32,065 nt of DNA, from the NCBI GenBank assembly GCA_937957915.1, contig CALGNZ010000185.1, forward strand, positions 1 through 32,065, given 5' to 3'. This document shows positions 12,301-20,463 of this stretch, piece by piece. A program made the translations under genes and the position numbers. Each line of letters starts with the position of its first letter. Position 1 is the first letter of the stretch. This DNA comes from an uncultured Granulosicoccaceae bacterium (GTDB lineage Bacteria; Pseudomonadota; Gammaproteobacteria; Granulosicoccales; Granulosicoccaceae). A model generated the notes under the pieces. That model saw only the letters and a program-made list of their open reading frames with translations, did no database searches and was not told the DNA's origin.

Positions 12301-12455
12301 ACGCCACTGTTGACGTCAATAGTCGTAGCGTCAGAATCATCGGCGATGTTACCACTAGCCAGAAAATCGCCGGAGTACAACAGGCGCTGCTCGAGCAATT
12401 CAAGCACTGACTGAGACTTTGCTTCAGCAACGCCTTTGGGTTTGCGTTTTCTCAT
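1..12455 (-). CDS. Giant modular surface/exported protein (LEPR-XLL, LamG, DUF4347, beta-helix, lectin-like, cadherin, VCBS, delta-60), C-terminus outside window
   Basis: One frame stays open from ATG at 12455 to the left edge, at least 4151 codons. It begins MRKRKPKG and has the LEPR-XLL-like motif LEQRLLYSGD near residues 19-28, which marks the N-terminus of many giant exported proteins. Approximate domain order by residue: LamG/concanavalin-like 150-325; DUF4347 360-520 with H424 in VGHG and C467 in YGC; LamG 537-750; right-handed beta-helix with NVIxG-type turns 751-1140; LamG 1280-1465; C-type-lectin-like 1556-1704; cadherin 1706-1776; LamG 1789-1990; an unassigned beta-sandwich; a choice-of-anchor C/DUF642-like domain 2243-2400; a second lectin-like domain 2404-2552; cadherin, Ig-like and LamG to 2947; seven DxDxDG VCBS repeats 2966-3329; Ig-like; a choice-of-anchor-like domain 3456-3600; cadherin, Ig-like and LamG to 4006; delta-60 repeats from about 4039. 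Composition is Asp/Gly/Ser/Thr-rich with few Cys, as in calcium-binding adhesins. An adhesive role is inferred. No secretion genes are visible. Confidence 0.93.
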   Translation of the reverse strand, partial: MRKRKPKGVAEAKSQSVLELLEQRLLYSGDFLASGNIADDSDATTIDVNSGVLLESARPIKHGALSQHIADPPPANTEETVDDSWVAVDVNQQRNAVPAITTPLENDWNAPPDDVKASVSSAKLQLSESKDLHADRSSLNETTATKPVEGIASNAPYSHLDLSAKTIRVPGDAPGTISFWLYLESLAGNEVLANIVTGGYSESEIVVARQGEQIEVTAKHSSAAIDFYQTGKKHLTEGSWAHIAITRDIADTQIYVDGVQYLALASTESENAPQSTDSAGTTTDGSYPLRKPKDFGIESGNISTAFLDDGRLYNVVLSAGEIAGLHQNVNDGILPESTKHLADYIQSDVMSDHVTGATADELRQLLIFDEQIEGYESLVNDITSGNDTVAYDILTIAETESGIAVVSDFLAGGGKFSAVHIVGHGSSGEIQLGTDTLTAATLSSYEQELASWTPGLSVDADILVYGCEVAGSVQGQALVRQIAAITDSDIAASDDLTGHADLGGNWALEYQVGNVEADVAFSNDQQGSWHGTLDISSSLVAHLEFEENGGSVATDSTVNGNDGSWTNAPSWSGDSAVGAFSLDFTGDSFNNNAVVAVPDDVSLDFNNDFSVAFWYNADDPQSNSTRIIGSHDGSTGFSLFADANGDFSFFLEGASGTHVRTQPGALIADGAWHHITATRTGDDLRIYVDAALTGFSGSAVGTVSPAASLTIGGRDAVVGDFDGKLDDVRVYTRALASSDVTELYNLAGSGPQTLTVINTNDNGTGSLRQAIIDANANNGQADTIEFNIPGVGSQIISLVSDLPVITDQVTIDGTTQTDWAEASYLPIVVDGDGSYKAFKFGAAADNSEVRGLVLRDLVDAAVEIADDADGVTVAGNWIGQFNSDGSDAGASEENDYGVRSYADNTTVGGSTQADRNVFAGTDFGVVLRGTSSNSNVSGNYFGTDITGNALLGSGSYGIYILETANGNTIGGSTAAHGNVIAGATSYAIRLFSDGNDNNTFQNNYIGVSADGTQNLGNSGSGIALAGSGGADNNQILDNIIVGSQYSGIELNSSANGNVIQGNIIGTDASGTLDWGNRENGVIVLTGSSNNLIGGTGVGEGNVIAFNGQGAVARDAGVSIRDPSAGNQIRGNSIYANSGLGVDLSVSIEDGADVNDAGDTDTGGNNRQNWAVLSTASIADDGTFAYVLDTTTLSAGTYTIDFYASSDRDGGQVEAQRYLGTATGVASGDSSLSGTLAGVSLATGEFVTLITTDASGNSSELSGYATATDGDSDGVSPEEIKVTATGNGGLGINNDGGNDSYLIADDSDALFGGRTSLSFETQFASNSVSKDLVLLSYAVPSNGNEIVFEIRNDGSATLIVSGAIYNSTVFDYSTLQDGARHSLGFTWDGTNGNWVIYADGVAVDSTAISSGTLLANGQTIGGNGVLLFGQMQDNIGGSFDNTQVFTGSLINSRLFSDVRTEVEMAASYRSELPHNETDMLAQWNFNALSVDGIVTDSVSGNNLTVKHTNDAGFTGSEAMLALMVDEHARDGSIVGMVTAIDAQREAQVSALLMADADLRYSGETDKFYKVVTGSYDWSVAKTNAEATPLNSVNGQLSVIRTANENEFLRSLANSETSGGSVFIGGSDATEEGEWRWIENGVNADEFWQGAVDGYRSGTYSNWFSSTQPDDSGANEDAIRLDTTDGKWYDSPITGSPDNYIVEWDADAVLDASQPLSYAISSQTVANAFEVDSSTGEIRVRNGSLLNFGSQPSHTLTIHTTDVNGNTNDQNFTVNLNNLLESNSAPTDLSAGIELNADGGNNTYLSVASSGNAGDIGDVIGGLSAFTLEFNFSGADAGRQTLLSYAATDPDGNDILVRIDQLAGNGYLTLVINGSVNQINPFAIDYDDVLLDGEPHSLALTWDNTNGDWAIYVDGDFIESGTGLAVGETVAGDASTGQLVIGNEQDSYGGGFQSNDTFRGTLYDVRLWSGVRSPADVALNHQHKFQSGNLPVGLIANWQMDGFNGSNEVVDVVGGNNLSVESAGQTAITDWTNQVGGVTVSGNTLTFVDAGAPDGWGSQVNSTSVSTLGYSDDYTIRFTVDNETNNAWTIGLGSAESSVDLADPEFALFHDYISGVDTVSVRHNGVSTGTYNIGMTNGGVFGLYVNGTTLEYQYDGVTFATDTITAATDWYIDSSFYVRTSDSTYDNQDDYSLSNFHVVSGNDGLSTGFQISTPVDDLHISENALAGASVGFVVPTDPDTPQDIVLDGSFSNTPDATSVVYAPNSFGDWTVTVENVNILTGWEPGPLGGKAVELHGDGAVAGAIEQTLTTEIGRQYQVVFASSGNWTNGDAVKDLRASAGGVAIDYQMTQPAAWSTTNMLWSARSFTFTADSTTTALSFASLDTPSTWGPIITDVQVIEVPQAVTTILNNDPSLTYDAATAKFYKVSSPLAARDYATSQADAANVLINGVGGQLVNIRSDYENELVLNLVGEAGLGSARIGALDATTEGTWRWVNNGVEADSFYTGGAATAYSNFASGQPDDAGGIEDSLQIINGDGTWADIDASQSLQYVMEWNASNVLSGFTYSLTDSSNNFEIDSSTGEITVVATRSLDYEIATSHDIDVFVTDVTGNSYSETMSIRVDNGIEPGQLVPAAQNVTENSTLTFSSGNGNAVTVTDTVDSTTSPLQVFISVNDGVLTLSQTTGLSILGGSNGSTFMTIQGTESDINAAFEGLTYTPDTDFTGAVTLNMTTSLQADLEGHYTFESATVSGSTVTDESVGLSQNGTLTGSPPIVSDSERGDVLSLNGSGQFMLITGLLGEPANLTLAAWINATSADVSGAVVISMGTAPALYLEPDGTLLGYYESGGTDYVSRSTESLLGTGWRHVAVTIDTASQQMTVFIDGSAIETTVAPAAIEYDNSPDTYIGRSGDGGAGFDFDGLIDEVRIYSRALSVDEIASLSADLATSSDSVAITVQAVNNAPYFSSLPGANPETIESLTGATSVTSGDLDNDGDVDLVSTTNSGQLLWHENNSSGVFSAGTLIASAQDFGAVVATDLDGDGDVDIVAANDDPADAADSIYVLLNNFVGTSAVTFNTATYEGSVGGEFDGSDDLAVGDIDGDGRQDIAATFYRSIGDSQIAVFEQNATGVFTKTYADIVSNTEGVAIADMDGDLDLDLVVGDFQNKQILLFTNNGNVTAGFNRSTIASSVGSVADLDVGDFDSDGDVDVGYITWTTNTVGLLTNDGSTTPVFTSTLVDSGVSPLVYHIDVADTDGDGSSDLIVTSNNSDEIHLYENNGSAEFTHKLLDTSTDDPVWAEAADVDGDGQLDIIFAAGDGDSIGVHINQDSGNFVRGTTNEDVTLSGLSVQIDDDDAGASLVEVAIEVSNGIAALDTTGVTVLSGGSGSSTIVFEGTVANINTVLSNFSYTPTIDFVGLGNVQITVDDRGNIGAGGAKTATESLFIDVQPQPDNPTDIATQTGNNLVANSSIEVGTSDWTLAGNVVRQTGQGASDGDYAFQFSHLDSANTGVVSTTIATTIGQTYTVTFDMAAFGSALGLGQHQAMEVLLIGSANLVTDTITDTGSDPASFDSYRYTFVADSTTTTLQFSDNSSVTTSVDLVLDNIRAYEVDSTPAFNINENSIDGTSVGTVFSVDADLDDTFTYSLPDSAAGRFAINSSTGEVTVADASSLDYETATSHNITVEVTDSNSGSYDEILTITIDNGADAIHVVPGAQSVDEDNVLTFSSGNAVTVSDGLSGSDLPLQVSLSVNDGVLFLSQTNGITFVEGVHGNDSFVINGTESAINAALHGMTFQPNAEFSGNVTLTMTTALTADLAGHYTFESATVSGSTVIDESAGPSQNGTLSGNAAIINDAERGDVLSLDGTADSVDIASDFGDPADVTLAAWVNIDELQTSYATVVEIGYVAGLRYNETSQRLEAYVHNGTEWTLFDFDSDLSGAGWNHVAFSWNESTTTGELYLNGVLVSNASASVVADAGSPTGIARIGENPAGGWALNGLIDDVRVYSRALPAEEIAALTADQVTATDSVSITINVENDAPTFGVGPGTSNQDLLGGNANEFAEEVIVLADGSSISAGNVFVNGNRGWAIAKWTSDGSLDTSFGTGGVYINEFGVSNNDYAKSIVEQADGKLVIGGYVQNTDRDFAVMRLNADGSVDNDFG
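434..1521 (-). repeat. Cadherin-Ig-LamG cassette, distal copy (A)
   Basis: This stretch encodes SSTGEVTVADASSLDYE, then VPGAQSVDEDNVLTFSSGN and GHYTFESATVSGSTVIDES, and ends LIDDVRVYSRALPAEEIAAL. It is a diverged copy of 3652-4747. Stretches such as GHYTFESATVSGSTV and SQNGTL are identical at protein level. Confidence 0.85.
2535..3515 (-). repeat. Seven VCBS/FG-GAP calcium-binding repeats (likely seven-bladed beta-propeller)
   Basis: Seven DxDxDG-type loops are read in order: GDLDNDGDVD, TDLDGDGDVD, GDIDGDGRQD, ADMDGDLDLD, GDFDSDGDVD, ADTDGDGSSD and ADVDGDGQLD. They are spaced roughly 47-61 residues apart. Seven such repeats is the number expected for an integrin-alpha-like propeller in which each loop binds calcium. 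Confidence 0.82.
3652..4747 (-). repeat. Cadherin-Ig-LamG cassette, proximal copy (B)
   Basis: This stretch encodes SSTGEITVVATRSLDYE, then VPAAQNVTENSTLTFSSGN and GHYTFESATVSGSTVTDES, and ends LIDEVRIYSRALSVDEIASL. It lies about 3.2 kb from copy A in the same orientation and frame. The VCBS propeller and a choice-of-anchor-like domain lie between the two copies. Confidence 0.85.
4800..5245 (-). other. C-type-lectin-like domain 2 of the giant protein
   Basis: This is a second copy of the lectin-like module: KFYKVSSPLAARDYATSQ, then ARIGALDATTEGTWRWVNNG, SNFASGQPDDAGGIEDSL, GTWADIDA and YVMEWNA. It aligns end to end with the copy at 7345-7790 and keeps the QPD motif. A cadherin domain follows both copies, so the lectin-cadherin pair was probably duplicated as a unit. 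Confidence 0.78.
7345..7790 (-). other. C-type-lectin-like domain 1 of the giant protein
   Basis: The segment runs from KFYKVVTGSYDWSVAKTNAE to DNYIVEWDA. It has the CTLD core: FIGGSD...EGEWRWIENG, then SNWFSSTQPDDSGANED and KWYD. The QPD tripeptide is the galactose-type version of the calcium/sugar motif in classical C-type lectins. The domain lacks the conserved disulfide cysteines, as bacterial versions often do. Confidence 0.78.
9040..10205 (-). other. Right-handed parallel beta-helix segment of the giant protein
   Basis: The segment opens with NDNGTGSLRQAIIDAN, which resembles the CSLREAI motif that introduces bacterial beta-helices. About ten irregular turns rich in N-V-I/N-x-I-x-G follow (for example GNVIAG, GNIIGTD, NNLIGGTG, NQIRGNSI). 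It ends with the usual closing pattern LGVDLSV...DVNDAGDTDTG. A fibrous or carbohydrate-binding role is typical of the fold but is not shown here. Confidence 0.75.
10895..11370 (-). other. DUF4347 domain inside the giant protein
   Basis: The stretch from LLIFDEQIEGYESL (about residue 364) to GNWALEYQVGNVEA (about residue 519) matches the DUF4347 family pattern, including AVHIVGHGSSGEIQLG, ILVYGCEVA and IAASDDLTGHADLGGNW. The His of GHG is residue 424 and the Cys of YGC is residue 467. That His-Gly then Cys order and a spacing of about 43 residues resemble caspase-like (clan CD/CHAT) peptidases. Catalytic activity is an inference. Confidence 0.82.
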
Positions 12456-13015
12456 CTGAACCGTATGCCACAGGCAAGAACTTTCCCAACAAAACGCTGA
12501 CTTCTAATTCTTGCACGCATCGACGTTTGTCAATACCAGGTAATAGAACTTCCACCCGATTACTCCAGACAAGCCAGAGACCGGGCAGTTAGTTACAGGG
12601 GCTTCCATTCGCGGGGATTTCCTTCCAGTGAGTGGTATCTCTCAGGTCAGTCAAGTGACCATGCCAGCATCATGCCCGAGCGCACGAATACGGCTTGTTT
12701 TCTCTAACTGGAAATAGGCGGCGTCAATTTTTCAGCAACACAGGCACTGGTTTTTTTTGATGCATCGATAGCCGTGAAAGAATTAAGGCTGGAATTGTTT
12801 GAGGTCTGTGGCAGGCAGAGCCGATTTTGCAGCGGCAAAACTTTACCGTACGCTGCAGCGCGTTTAATCAACGCAAAAAGAAAGACTGCAGGGCATACCT
12901 ACAGAGCTGTTACCGACAAGAGCAGCTACAGGAGTGGTCATTCAAATTCTTTGGCACTGACTGCAGAGCCCCGACCAGGACGGGGCTATTCATCACAGAA
13001 CCAGGTTGGCTGCGG
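12456..13015. other. Intergenic region upstream of the giant gene
   Basis: No convincing gene lies here. A plus-strand frame from 12774 is antisense to the thiolase gene over its second half and has no recognisable domain. On the minus strand a perfect -35 hexamer TTGACA lies at 12533-12528, about 75 bases before the giant gene's ATG, but the -10 that should follow is poor. No clear Shine-Dalgarno precedes the ATG at 12455. The fad-operon hairpin at 12967-12987 lies at the right end. Confidence 0.5.
12967..12987 (-). terminator. Putative terminator hairpin of the fadBA operon
   Basis: A perfect 7-bp stem, AGCCCCG paired with CGGGGCT, encloses a 7-base loop about 30 bases after the fadA stop codon. 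No U-run follows on either strand, so intrinsic termination may be weak. It could instead be a 3'-end stabiliser. Confidence 0.45.
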
Positions 13016-16368
<3,353 letters not shown>

Positions 16369-16574
16369 AGAGTCTGATTCCTTTATTAGCACACCGGGTG
16401 CAGCGCCATCATTTGAATTCGGCACCTTTTATCAGACACCCGGCACTGCAGTTTGTTTACTTTATTTCAACGACACGCCTGGCAACACTCAGCCACAGCG
16501 ATTGCAACCGCACCTACTTAAGCAGGGTATCTGCTAAAGCAAGGCATTGAAGCAGCCTGATGACTGTTCTGCCA

Positions 16575-18377
16575 TCACTGGAAGGACAAGTGATCGGCGT
16601 CGAGATCCATCAGATTATCTGCACCAGACGTCATGGTTACCGCCAGTGTTCGCGTTCGCGGCAGCAAACGCTCATAGTAAAAACGTGCGGTAAAAAGTTT
16701 AGCGCTGAGGAATTGTGTATCACCTGCACCCTGATCAAGCTGAAGGTTAGCAGTAGCGGCCGCTCTGGCCCAAAAGTAGGCAAGCACCACGTAACCGGAG
16801 TACATCAGGTAATCAACCGACGCCGCACCGGCTTCCTCTTTACTCTGTATTGCCGACATTCCAATTCGTGTTGTCAGCTCACCCCATTCTTTGTTTGCTT
16901 TGGCTAACGGTGTCACGAATCGCGCCATCTCCGGCACGTCGGCCTGCGATTGACAAAAACGATGGATCTCACGGGTAAAAACCTGCAGCAGCTTACCCTG
17001 TGACCCGAGGACTTTTCTGCCGAGCAAATCGAGAGCCTGTATGCCGGTTGTACCTTCATAGATCATCGAGATGCGCGCATCTCGCACATTTTGCTCCATG
17101 CCCCACTCACGAATGTAACCGTGACCACCGAAAACCTGCAAACCAAGATTGGCGGCTTCGAAACCGGTTTCAGTCATGAACGCCTTGGCGATAGGTGTCA
17201 GCAACGCCAGTTCCTGTTCAGCGGCACTTTTTGATTCGTCGTCGGCAGCGCGGTGACTGACGTCAACCAGCCGCGCGCAGTGGTAAAGAAACATCCGATT
17301 GCCTTCTGCAAGCGCTTTTTGCGTCATTAACATGCGCCTGACATCCGGATGCACGATGATCGGATCAGCTGGCTTGTCAGGTGCAGCAGGCCCTTCGAGC
17401 GCGCGCATCTGCAAGCGATCTTTGGCATAGGCAAGTGACCCCTGGAAGGCCAGCTCGGCGTGAGCAACGCCCTGCATAGCGGTGCCAATACGTGCCGCAT
17501 TCATAAATGTGAACATGCAATTCAACCCGCGATTAGGCGGACCGATCAAAAAACCCTGAGCACCGTCAAAGTTCAGAACACAGGTGGCGTTACCATGAAT
17601 CCCCATTTTGTGTTCAATCGATCCGCAGTTAACCGCATTGCGCTCGGTGACTTCGCCATCCGCATTAACCGAGTGTCTGGGCACGATGAAAAGCGAGATA
17701 CCCCGCGTGCCAGCAGGTGCATCGGGCAGTCGCGCCAATACAATGTGTACGATGTTGTCTGCCAGATCGTGTTCACCCGCAGAGATGAAGATCTTGGTGC
17801 CGGAAATACTGTAACTGCCATCATCACGAGGCTCAGCCCGCGTTTTCAACAAACCGAGGTCAGTGCCACAGTGGCTTTCAGTCAGGCACATGGTGCCAGT
17901 CCATTCACCGGACACCAGCTTCGACAAGTACTGTTGTTTTTGCTCGTCTGTGCCGTGCGCCTCGATGGTTTTCATAGCGCCGTGGCTGAGCCCGGGATAC
18001 ATAGACCACGCCCAGTTAGCGGTACCATTCATTTCGCTGAGTACCGTGCCAAGAGACTCTGGCAATCCCTGTCCACCGAGCTCGGGCGACTGCGTCATTG
18101 ATGGCCAGCCCGCCTCGACATACTGTTGATAGGCATCGCGAAATCCGGCAGGTGTTGCTACCTCACCTTCACTCCAGCTGCAACCCTCGGCATCGCCGGT
18201 GCTGTTGAGCGGCGACAATACATTAGCTGCAAACTTGCCACCTTCTTCCAATATGGCATCTACTACATCCGGTGTGGCATCTTCAGCTGACGGCAACGCA
18301 GCATAGTGGCCATCGAAATCGAGAACATCGTGCAATACAAAACGCATGTCTTTCAGCGGAGCGTTGTAGGTAGTCAT
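16575..18377 (-). CDS. Acyl-CoA dehydrogenase, ~600-residue long-chain type (PA0506/FadE1-like)
   Basis: This FAD enzyme catalyses the first beta-oxidation step, acyl-CoA to trans-2-enoyl-CoA. The protein has 600 residues, longer than the ~380-residue short/medium-chain class. It starts with the short N-terminal extension MTTYNAPLKDMRFVL typical of this subgroup and has a C-terminal extra helical domain after about residue 480. Visible landmarks are MCLTESHCGTDLG (flavin/substrate region, about 163-175), FGGHGYIREWGMEQ (416-429), and the catalytic base E441 in MIYEGTTGIQ. It lies upstream of fadBA on the same strand with a gap of about 200 bases, so the two may have separate promoters but belong to the same pathway. 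An AraC-type regulator lies just upstream. Confidence 0.93.
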   Translation of the reverse strand: MTTYNAPLKDMRFVLHDVLDFDGHYAALPSAEDATPDVVDAILEEGGKFAANVLSPLNSTGDAEGCSWSEGEVATPAGFRDAYQQYVEAGWPSMTQSPELGGQGLPESLGTVLSEMNGTANWAWSMYPGLSHGAMKTIEAHGTDEQKQQYLSKLVSGEWTGTMCLTESHCGTDLGLLKTRAEPRDDGSYSISGTKIFISAGEHDLADNIVHIVLARLPDAPAGTRGISLFIVPRHSVNADGEVTERNAVNCGSIEHKMGIHGNATCVLNFDGAQGFLIGPPNRGLNCMFTFMNAARIGTAMQGVAHAELAFQGSLAYAKDRLQMRALEGPAAPDKPADPIIVHPDVRRMLMTQKALAEGNRMFLYHCARLVDVSHRAADDESKSAAEQELALLTPIAKAFMTETGFEAANLGLQVFGGHGYIREWGMEQNVRDARISMIYEGTTGIQALDLLGRKVLGSQGKLLQVFTREIHRFCQSQADVPEMARFVTPLAKANKEWGELTTRIGMSAIQSKEEAGAASVDYLMYSGYVVLAYFWARAAATANLQLDQGAGDTQFLSAKLFTARFYYERLLPRTRTLAVTMTSGADNLMDLDADHLSFQ

Positions 18378-18485
18378 AGCTTTCTGCCCAAATCGTCAGT
18401 GGCGAAGTTTTTCCTTCCGTAACAGTGTCGGCCAGATACCAGTGATTCTCAATGTCCTTTCTACCCAAAGTGACTGACATTTTCG

Positions 18486-18498
18486 TTCATATTATGAA
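18486..18498. promoter_or_regulatory. Perfect 13-bp palindrome upstream of the acyl-CoA dehydrogenase gene
   Basis: TTCATA-T-TATGAA lies about 110 bases before the dehydrogenase start codon in an AT-rich patch. On the minus strand it includes TAATAT, a possible -10 element. It could be an operator overlapping a promoter. No known fatty-acid regulator consensus (FadR, PsrA) is recognised in it. Confidence 0.3.
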
Positions 18499-18606
18499 AA
18501 ATGGTAATGAATTGCATCGCCTTTCATAGACATAGGATTAGCCAACGCCCGCCCTTCGACTAGCCGAATCGCTCAATACAGGCGCCATCAATGACCAATC
18601 GCGGTG

Positions 18607-19671
18607 TCAGGCAGGGTATTGGTCAAGCGCACGCCGATACGCCGCAGGCGTTGTGCCGGACCAGCGTTTAAACGCACGGAAAAAGGCGCTGGCATCATCA
18701 AACCCCAGTAAGCGCGCAATTTCATTGAGCGACAGATCCGAACTACCCAGATATCGCAACGCCGCCGTGTATCGACACTCATCTTTCAGCGACTGGAACG
18801 ATGTGCCCTCATCGCCGAGTTGCCGCCGCAGTGTGCTGACAGACAAATTCAACGTTGCGGCAATGCTGGTGGCATTCGGCATTGCGCTGGAAAAATCGTC
18901 ACCGAACAGGGCCAGCACACGATCGCGCAAGGTATGTTGCCGGTGATAAGGCACAATCAGTCGATACGGCGCCGAGCGCAGGAAAATGTTTAACGACGCT
19001 TCGCTCTGAACGTTGGCGATATTCAGAAGCCCGGCTGGAAATTCGAGTGCAGACTGCGGGCTGTCAAAAACCAGCGGGCAATTAAACATGCGTTGCCAGC
19101 TTTCGGAATTTGCCGGTGCAGGAAAATTGAAAGTAATACGACTCAGGGCCAGCTCAGTACCGGCAAACCAGGAAAACAGGTTGTACCAGACAAACAGTGA
19201 CATGCGAACTCGCAGTGGACCATCTGCAGTCAGGATATCGTCCAGCGTGCGGTCATCACTGGCATCGATCAACCCAAAGCCTACCTGCACAGTACCGAGC
19301 TTATCTACTGTTACAGATGGCTTTAGCGTAGCCCCCTTACAGATATCCAGAAATTCGCCAACCCGGGTGAGGATGCCCCCAATCGATTCGCAATGAATAA
19401 CGCAGAGACACATCATTCGAAACGTGCCGTTGGGCACGCGACCACCGCTTGCCATACCCAGCGTTTCATCTTCCAGCAACAGTATGGCGCGCTTATACAA
19501 ACGCCCGAACAGTGAAGCGGGAACCGACTGAGCACTTGCCAGCTCATGCACGCTAACGCCGTCCACTGCAGCAAATGCCGCCGAATCGTGCCCCTGCTCC
19601 TCCACTGCACGCAGCAATGCACGTGCGTATGAAGCGGGGAGCGTTATTTCAGATGAATCGATTGGACACAT
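18607..19671 (-). CDS. AraC-family transcriptional regulator with arabinose-binding-like N-terminal domain
   Basis: The protein has 354 residues. Its C-terminal ~100 residues form two helix-turn-helix units. The first is seen in ATSIAATLNLSVSTLRRQL and the second in LSLNEIARLLGFDDASAFFR followed by AFKRWSGTTPAAYR, the classic AraC signature. The N-terminal ~200 residues resemble the Arabinose_bd (PF12625) ligand domain found in OruR/ArgR-type regulators. It sits directly upstream of and in line with the acyl-CoA dehydrogenase gene (230-base gap), so control of that gene by an acyl or other small ligand is plausible, though not shown. No clear Shine-Dalgarno precedes the ATG at 19671. Confidence 0.9.
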   Translation of the reverse strand: MCPIDSSEITLPASYARALLRAVEEQGHDSAAFAAVDGVSVHELASAQSVPASLFGRLYKRAILLLEDETLGMASGGRVPNGTFRMMCLCVIHCESIGGILTRVGEFLDICKGATLKPSVTVDKLGTVQVGFGLIDASDDRTLDDILTADGPLRVRMSLFVWYNLFSWFAGTELALSRITFNFPAPANSESWQRMFNCPLVFDSPQSALEFPAGLLNIANVQSEASLNIFLRSAPYRLIVPYHRQHTLRDRVLALFGDDFSSAMPNATSIAATLNLSVSTLRRQLGDEGTSFQSLKDECRYTAALRYLGSSDLSLNEIARLLGFDDASAFFRAFKRWSGTTPAAYRRALDQYPA

Positions 19672-19733
19672 TTGATGAGTTTTAACAGGTACGTGTTAAT
19701 TCGTTATCGGAATCATGTGATACCAAACACGGC

Positions 19734-19763
19734 GCTAGTCAAAGAGCTAGAGCTAGTCAAAGA
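19734..19763. repeat. Short 18-bp-period duplication across the NTAQ1-like stop codon
   Basis: GCTAGTCAAAGA occurs at 19734-19745 and again at 19752-19763. The second copy contains the stop codon and last codons (FFD-stop) of the NTAQ1-like gene. It looks like a small slippage duplication just after the gene end. Confidence 0.6.
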
Positions 19764-20280
19764 AAATGACAACTTCGTCGAGGCTTTTCAATTCGCCGTG
19801 TTTGTGTGAACGCATGTTAAGCATATCTGCAAAACTAAGTTCTTTACTAAATTCTTTACTAATTATCGGTGGCCATACGGGTGGCTCTGCAAGCCAGCTG
19901 CCGTCAGCACTTTTCATATGACTGCGATCTGAGGCAAACGCATCACGATAGTACGCGCTATCCATAACACGAAAAACCGGTTGCACAGGCATGGGCTGCC
20001 TGAATGTCTTACTGAAATAATCACCACTCGCAACGGGCATTCCCAGGATTGTATCGAAATCCCACACCTGCCACTGATTACCTGTGCCTCTTGCTAACAA
20101 GAATACATGATAGTCCCACCACACCGGTTCATCGACTGCGGCGGCGCTTCTCTGGCACCACAATGGACAGATCTGACGATCACTGCTGACCCACACTACC
20201 TTCTTTTCCGTCTCAGGCAACGCCGGATCAGCGCACAGGTGCCAGACATTTTCTTCGCAATAGCAAGCCGCGTAGTTCAT
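19753..20280 (-). CDS. Protein N-terminal glutamine amidohydrolase (NTAQ1 family), bacterial homologue
   Basis: In eukaryotes NTAQ1 deamidates N-terminal Gln to Glu, creating a secondary N-degron. From the ATG at 20280 the protein has 175 residues (human NTAQ1 has 205). The motifs are unmistakable: CYCEENVW with catalytic C8, WWDYHVFLL with H58, WDFDT with D74 (equivalent to human Cys28, His81 and Asp97), then FASDRSHMKSADGSW and EPPVWPP. The frame extends upstream to a GTG at 20421 with an ATG at 20340. The 20280 start is preferred because it puts the catalytic Cys close to the N-terminus, but it lacks a clear Shine-Dalgarno. The gene is divergent from the DUF3095 gene. No other N-degron gene (ClpS, leucyltransferases) is in the window. 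Confidence 0.88.
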   Translation of the reverse strand: MNYAACYCEENVWHLCADPALPETEKKVVWVSSDRQICPLWCQRSAAAVDEPVWWDYHVFLLARGTGNQWQVWDFDTILGMPVASGDYFSKTFRQPMPVQPVFRVMDSAYYRDAFASDRSHMKSADGSWLAEPPVWPPIISKEFSKELSFADMLNMRSHKHGELKSLDEVVIFFD

Positions 20281-20463
20281 TGACAGTTTAAAACACTCAA
20301 GGCCGATTTCAGATTCATAAACACTACTATATCGCAGCATGCTGAATACTGCGGCCGCCTGAACAGCCAAACCGCACTCCAGTTGCAAAACGCACTGCCT
20401 GAATCCGCCAGACCCTTGCACACCGTATCGTGATATTGTAGCAGCACCACCGGTCTCAACAAT

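Noticed and set aside
1-12455. Many plus- and minus-strand open frames of 60-140 codons across the giant gene
   Set aside because: They are shadows of the single uninterrupted minus-strand frame. Their proteins have no domain pattern, and the main frame shows continuous recognisable domains.
12600-12780. Possible riboswitch or structured leader of the giant gene on the minus strand
   Set aside because: Only a short 5-bp hairpin (GGTCA/TGACC) is evident and no c-di-GMP or glycine riboswitch core could be matched.
16369-16425. GTG-initiated N-terminal extension of FadB
   Set aside because: It adds 19 residues not found in FadB. The internal ATG has a good AAGGA and restores E119, E139 and H450 numbering.
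17460-18101. Plus-strand frame of 213 codons
   Set aside because: It is entirely antisense to the acyl-CoA dehydrogenase gene, whose motifs are clear.
20281-20421. GTG/ATG-initiated extension of the NTAQ1-like protein
   Set aside because: It is not similar to the N-terminus of NTAQ1 and would move the catalytic Cys to residue 55. It cannot be excluded from sequence alone, since no start has a clear Shine-Dalgarno.
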